A stretch of 64,000 nt of DNA from Bacillota bacterium (GTDB taxonomy: Bacteria > Bacillota > Clostridia > Acetivibrionales > DTU013): contig JAFABI010000012.1 of NCBI GenBank assembly GCA_023426125.1, forward strand, positions 62,001 through 126,000, read 5' to 3'. Below are positions 61,150-64,000 of this stretch, piece by piece (positions within the stretch are counted from its first letter, which is position 1; every line of letters begins with the position of its first letter). The notes below the pieces were generated by a model. It had not been told where the DNA came from and did not search any database. It saw only the letters and a program-made list of their open reading frames with translations. The translations under genes and the position numbers were made by a program.

Positions 61150-61908
61150 TTATCCCTTCAGATACTTCATCACATCCGCGATGGACTTTTTGTCCTCGTA
61201 GGTCGGCCAGTATTCAAGCCCGAAAAACCTGTCATAACCGCTTGCTTCCACCGCTTTCAAAATATTCCCGTAATCGCTTTCTCCATTGAAGTGCTCATGT
61301 CTCCCCGGAACTCCCGCGGAATGGAAATGTCCGATGTACGCGGCATTTTTCCTGATATTCTCGATAACATTGCCTTCCATGATCTGCATATGATACACAT
61401 CGTACAGAAGCTTCACATGATCACAGCCGACGCTTTTCATAATTTCAAAGCCCACATGGGAGGAATCCAGGTAATAGCCCTTATGGTCCACCAGGGAATT
61501 CAGCGCTTCCAGGTTTAATGTAACGTCCTCTTTGACCAGGATGTCCGCCACTCTTTTCAAATTTTCAATCAAAACGTTCTTCTGGGAATCCACCTTGCAC
61601 TCGATATCGCCTGAAAGGCCTATCAAGGATTTGCAGCCCATTTCCTTCGCCAGCTTTATGGATTCCTTAACATTTTCAACCACATGGGAGGCAGGAAAGT
61701 TCATCCTGTTGGTCCATGCTCCTTTTAAGCAGCAGATGGCAACCTTGATCTTGTTCTCAGCCGCAAGTCTGCCGATTTTGGATACATCCTTGCCGTCGGT
61801 GTCCCAGAACTCGATTGCGTCCAGCCCAAGTTCGGCAGCGACCTTGATGCGGTCATAAAAATCGTATTCCGTAAGTACGGGCTCAATGCATAATGAATAT
61901 TTTGCCAT
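61150..61908 (-). CDS. Hydroxypyruvate isomerase-like sugar isomerase
   Basis: A 252-residue xylose-isomerase-like TIM barrel of the Hyi/IolE type: GLDAIEFWDTDGKD, LNLEALNSLVDHKGYYLDSS, LLYDVYHMQIMEGNVI and GHFHSAGVPGRHE give likely metal ligands (Glu, Asp, His, Glu). Characterised relatives isomerise hydroxypyruvate, inosose or ketoses. GGAGGTAAATAA precedes the ATG. A hairpin lies upstream between it and the DegT gene. Confidence 0.83.
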   Translation of the reverse strand: MAKYSLCIEPVLTEYDFYDRIKVAAELGLDAIEFWDTDGKDVSKIGRLAAENKIKVAICCLKGAWTNRMNFPASHVVENVKESIKLAKEMGCKSLIGLSGDIECKVDSQKNVLIENLKRVADILVKEDVTLNLEALNSLVDHKGYYLDSSHVGFEIMKSVGCDHVKLLYDVYHMQIMEGNVIENIRKNAAYIGHFHSAGVPGRHEHFNGESDYGNILKAVEASGYDRFFGLEYWPTYEDKKSIADVMKYLKG

Positions 61909-62002
61909 TTATTTACCTCCTCATATTGTTTTAATCGTTACCTTAAGCTTATACCTTCTCATTTGAAGTATCAATTACCATCGGTTATAACGACCTAATT
62001 TA

Positions 62003-62035
62003 AAGGAAATTTGTCAGTTGCAGACAAATTTCCTT
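62003..62035 (-). terminator. Perfect hairpin between DegT and Hyi-like genes
   Basis: AAGGAAATTTGTC (62003-62015) is the reverse complement of 62023-62035 with a seven-base loop. On the minus strand it lies about 58 bases after the DegT stop. Little T-run follows, so it may attenuate rather than stop transcription, or protect the DegT message. Confidence 0.5.
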
Positions 62036-62092
62036 ACCGCAGATGAAGCCTTTGCGTTGAAGCACAAACGGCAATCCACCGTTCATCCGCTC

Positions 62093-63373
62093 TTAAGCCA
62101 GTTCGGCAGCCACTTTGTTTATGCCTTTTGCAACCATGTCGCAATCCTCCGGCGTCATCTGTGAAGGTATATCCAGGTGTATGATCCTGCTGAGATATTC
62201 AAGGGTATTGGGATTCATATCCGGCGAATACTCCACAGGTTTACCCTTGTGATGCGGGCATTTCCACGGGCAGCCTTCGGAGGTAGGCGTCTTTTGTTCG
62301 ATTACATGCTTCCAGTGCGCATAAATATGCCAGTCGGGAATGCCAGAATTGAAAACGCCGGCTGCATTGATTCCTTCTGCCTTGAGAGCTTCTGCAAACT
62401 TCTGTACCTTGCTGCTGTCGTCCAGGTAGAACATCAGGCAGATACCCACATCGCCTTCCGCATCGTTTACCGGTCTGACCTTTATGCCTTTGGTGTCCTT
62501 TATCTGGTCGATGATTCTCTTCTGGTTTCTCCTCATAAGGGAAAGCAGATTATCAAGCTTGCTGAACTGAGCCAGCAGTACCGCGCCTGTCAATTCGCTC
62601 ATCCTGAAATTCACCCCGCAGAAAAGTTCGCCTTCGTAACGCTGTTCGGCAAATCTGTCGGGTCTCCAGCAGGCAGCCGTATCATGATAGCCCATGGCTC
62701 TGTCATAAAGCTTTTCATCGTTGGTTACTACCATGCCGCCTTCGCCTGCGGTAATGATCTTATGATACTGGAAGGAATAGCAGCCGCAATCTCCGAAGGT
62801 TCCCAGGTATTTTCCCTTGTAGGTGCCGCCAAGTGCCTGGGCGCAGTCTTCTATAACCTTAAGGTTGTGTTTTTTTGCTATCGCCATGATCCTGTCCATA
62901 TCACAGGGAACTCCCCGCATATGTACGACAACCAGGGCTTTTGTGGAGGTCGTGATCTTTTTTTCGATGTCATCAGGGTCAATGGTAAGGGTTTCATCCA
63001 CCTCTGCAATGACAGGGATCGCCTTTGCTCCGACGATGGATGCACAGGATGCAAAAAAGGTATAGCCGTTTACAATTACTTCATCACCCGGTCCGACCCC
63101 ACAGGCCACCATGGCTGATATAAGAGCCGACGTACATGAATTTACCGCAAGGGCATATTTGGCGCCTACTTTTTCGGCAAACTTGATTTCAAACTCTCTG
63201 ACTTTGGAGGGATGCTTTTCAGGGCCATAGTACCTGAAAAGGTATTTCCTGTCCAGGACTTCCATTACCTGCTTCTTTTCCTCTTCTCCTATTTCCAGTC
63301 CTCCCGGATACATAGGATAATTTTCCGTTGTTTTTGCTTTTGGCCCTCCATAGATTGCCAGCTTCTCACTCAT
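62093..63373 (-). CDS. DegT/DnrJ/EryC1/StrS-family aminotransferase
   Basis: A 426-residue PLP enzyme. The catalytic lysine is Lys205 in YSFQYHKIITAGEGG and the cofactor Asp is Asp176 in VIEDCAQALGG. The NSCTSALISAMVACGVGPGD stretch is typical. Such enzymes aminate keto-sugars or keto-cyclitols with glutamate or glutamine. Finding one beside isomerases and a dehydrogenase suggests an amino-sugar or aminocyclitol route, biosynthetic or catabolic. GGGAGG precedes the ATG. Its promoter region shares operator-like repeats with the divergent LacI gene. Confidence 0.9.
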   Translation of the reverse strand: MSEKLAIYGGPKAKTTENYPMYPGGLEIGEEEKKQVMEVLDRKYLFRYYGPEKHPSKVREFEIKFAEKVGAKYALAVNSCTSALISAMVACGVGPGDEVIVNGYTFFASCASIVGAKAIPVIAEVDETLTIDPDDIEKKITTSTKALVVVHMRGVPCDMDRIMAIAKKHNLKVIEDCAQALGGTYKGKYLGTFGDCGCYSFQYHKIITAGEGGMVVTNDEKLYDRAMGYHDTAACWRPDRFAEQRYEGELFCGVNFRMSELTGAVLLAQFSKLDNLLSLMRRNQKRIIDQIKDTKGIKVRPVNDAEGDVGICLMFYLDDSSKVQKFAEALKAEGINAAGVFNSGIPDWHIYAHWKHVIEQKTPTSEGCPWKCPHHKGKPVEYSPDMNPNTLEYLSRIIHLDIPSQMTPEDCDMVAKGINKVAAELA

Positions 63374-63410
63374 AAGATTTTTACCTCCCTCAATTAAGGC
63401 TAAATGGTTT

Positions 63411-63425
63411 AATAGGTTTTAAAAG
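63411..63425. promoter_or_regulatory. AAAAGG/CCTTTT-type repeat site 1
   Basis: AATAGGTTTTAAAAG upstream of the DegT gene shares its GGTTTTA core with the sites at 63478 and 63757. Confidence 0.35.
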
Positions 63426-63477
63426 TGCAGCGATAAAAAGTACATCCAAAGGATTAAGCAAGACCATGAAACACATT

Positions 63478-63493
63478 ACTAAAACCTTTTAGT
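63478..63493. promoter_or_regulatory. Candidate LacI operator, site 2
   Basis: ACTAAAACCTTTTAGT is an inverted repeat of ACTAAAA with a two-base CC centre. It lies between the divergent DegT and LacI genes. Confidence 0.55.
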
Positions 63494-63756
63494 TAATCAT
63501 AGCATATCTAAAAATGACAGTCAATAAGTTAAAAACATTTTTGCCCTGGCGTTTGACTCATGACCTGGGAACACTGAAAATATTACTTGCGCTTTTTCTG
63601 CAAGTGCCAGCGCTCCAAGGCTGCATTTGCAGAAAATTTCAGCGTGAGTTATCTCTTCATCAGTGCTTGAAATGTCTAAAATCCAAGGTTACGGTAAAAT
63701 TAGAAAAAGAATGCTTGAAATATGGCAAAAAAAATAGTTCTGTGTTATTATATTAG

Positions 63757-63770
63757 TAAAAGGTTTTATA
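63757..63770. promoter_or_regulatory. Candidate LacI operator, site 3
   Basis: TAAAAGGTTTTATA is the same motif on the other strand, just downstream of a likely TTGAAA/TATTAT promoter for the regulator gene. Confidence 0.5.
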
Positions 63771-63807
63771 ACGACAAATGACATGGAAAGGACACAGCAA
63801 ACCGAGA

Positions 63808-64000
63808 ATGAAAAAGCTAACCATCGTAGAGATAGCCAAAATGGCTGGAGTTTCACCGGCGGCAGTTTCAATCGTCATTAACGGCAAAAAGGGGGTAAGC
63901 GACAAAACCAGGCTTAAGGTCTCCGAAATTATAGAAAAGCTTCAGTATACGCCCAACCCAAGCTCTCGAAGGCTGCTTTTCAACAAATCCAACAACATTG
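63808..64000 (+). CDS. LacI-family regulator, 3'-truncated by window end
   Basis: The first 64 residues of a LacI/GalR regulator are seen. The helix-turn-helix LTIVEIAKMAGVSPAAVSIV lies at residues 4-23 and the hinge begins KLQYTPNPSSRRL. An in-frame ATG at 63778 would add ten residues; the ATG at 63808 gives the normal family N-terminus. It is divergent from the DegT gene, and three similar motifs (63411, 63478, 63757) lie between, so it probably represses that set and itself. The remainder lies outside the window. Confidence 0.85.
   Translation, partial: MKKLTIVEIAKMAGVSPAAVSIVINGKKGVSDKTRLKVSEIIEKLQYTPNPSSRRLLFNKSNNI

Noticed and set aside
1..64000. tRNA, rRNA or replication origin
   Set aside because: No cloverleaf with a CCA-type end, no rRNA-like block and no dnaA-box cluster was seen on either strand by eye.

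Overview
The window reads as chromosomal DNA of an anaerobic, carbohydrate-degrading member of the Clostridia. The evidence is the AGGAGG-type ribosome sites, the mix of ATG, GTG and TTG starts, moderate base composition, and gene families such as LplA/B/C-type sugar ABC importers, YhgE/Pip, Uma2, copper-amine-oxidase-like domains and IS200/IS605 and DDE transposase debris. The species cannot be named from the sequence. Most of the window is a patchwork of sugar-catabolic cassettes, each beside its own regulator (LacI x3, DeoR, GntR, RpiR, AraC x2), separated by repeat-rich intergenic DNA.

Layout. 1-690: no gene; a possible structured RNA and two hairpins. 0.7-3.6 kb: L-fucose isomerase and its LacI regulator, each with a near-identical cre-like operator. 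3.9-5.3 kb: an unlinked RNA polymerase omega gene with an RhlE-type DEAD-box helicase. 5.5-8.7 kb: PHP protein, sorbitol-6-phosphate-dehydrogenase-like SDR and a DeoR regulator. 9.2-14.6 kb: a 2-oxoacid dehydrogenase complex (fused E1 alpha/beta, E3, E2); lipA and lipB at 16.6-18.2 kb can supply its lipoate. Between them lie a small membrane protein and a YitT-family protein. 18.4-20.4 kb: a tandem repeat, a sorbose-1-phosphate-reductase-like dehydrogenase and an IS200/IS605 remnant. 20.5-23.2 kb: YhgE/Pip membrane protein divergent from a TetR regulator. 23.4-24.8 kb: a decayed transposase joined to the tail of a BceB-like permease. 25.1 kb: a secreted SH3b protein. 26.3-30.7 kb: an amino-sugar/tagatose-type cluster (GatZ/KbaZ-like, PfkB kinase, AgaS-like SIS protein, GntR). 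31.1-36.3 kb: a URO-D-like protein, RpiR, PHP, CBM9-like and M24 peptidase. 36.7-40.3 kb: an ECF sigma factor with a membrane protein and an ABC exporter. 40.5 kb: a nuclease pseudogene. 41.0-44.6 kb: GH2 beta-mannosidase divergent from LacI. 44.8 kb: a Phd-Uma2 fusion. 45.6-54.2 kb: AraC, a second URO-D-like protein, then a sugar ABC importer and a membrane-bound AraC sensor; the binding protein and the sensor each carry a +1 frame break. 54.3-57.3 kb: an ABC-2 exporter with a truncated TetR. 57.4 kb: a secreted beta-helix protein. 58.9-63.4 kb: an XylA-like, Gfo/Idh/MocA, Hyi-like and DegT aminotransferase set, divergent from a LacI gene cut by the window end.

Two families of short inverted-repeat elements recur through the gaps. 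Family A has TGTAGGGGCG arms and a GGTACTGTGAAA-type outer end (about nine full or partial copies). Family B has a GAAAATATAACTTCC arm (four copies). Several copies sit directly on stop codons, and one family A copy appears to encode the last residues and stop of a gene. The most interesting items are these elements, the Phd-Uma2 fusion, the DegT/Hyi/Gfo/XylA-like pathway with its operators, and the complete lipoylated dehydrogenase complex with an atypical E1.
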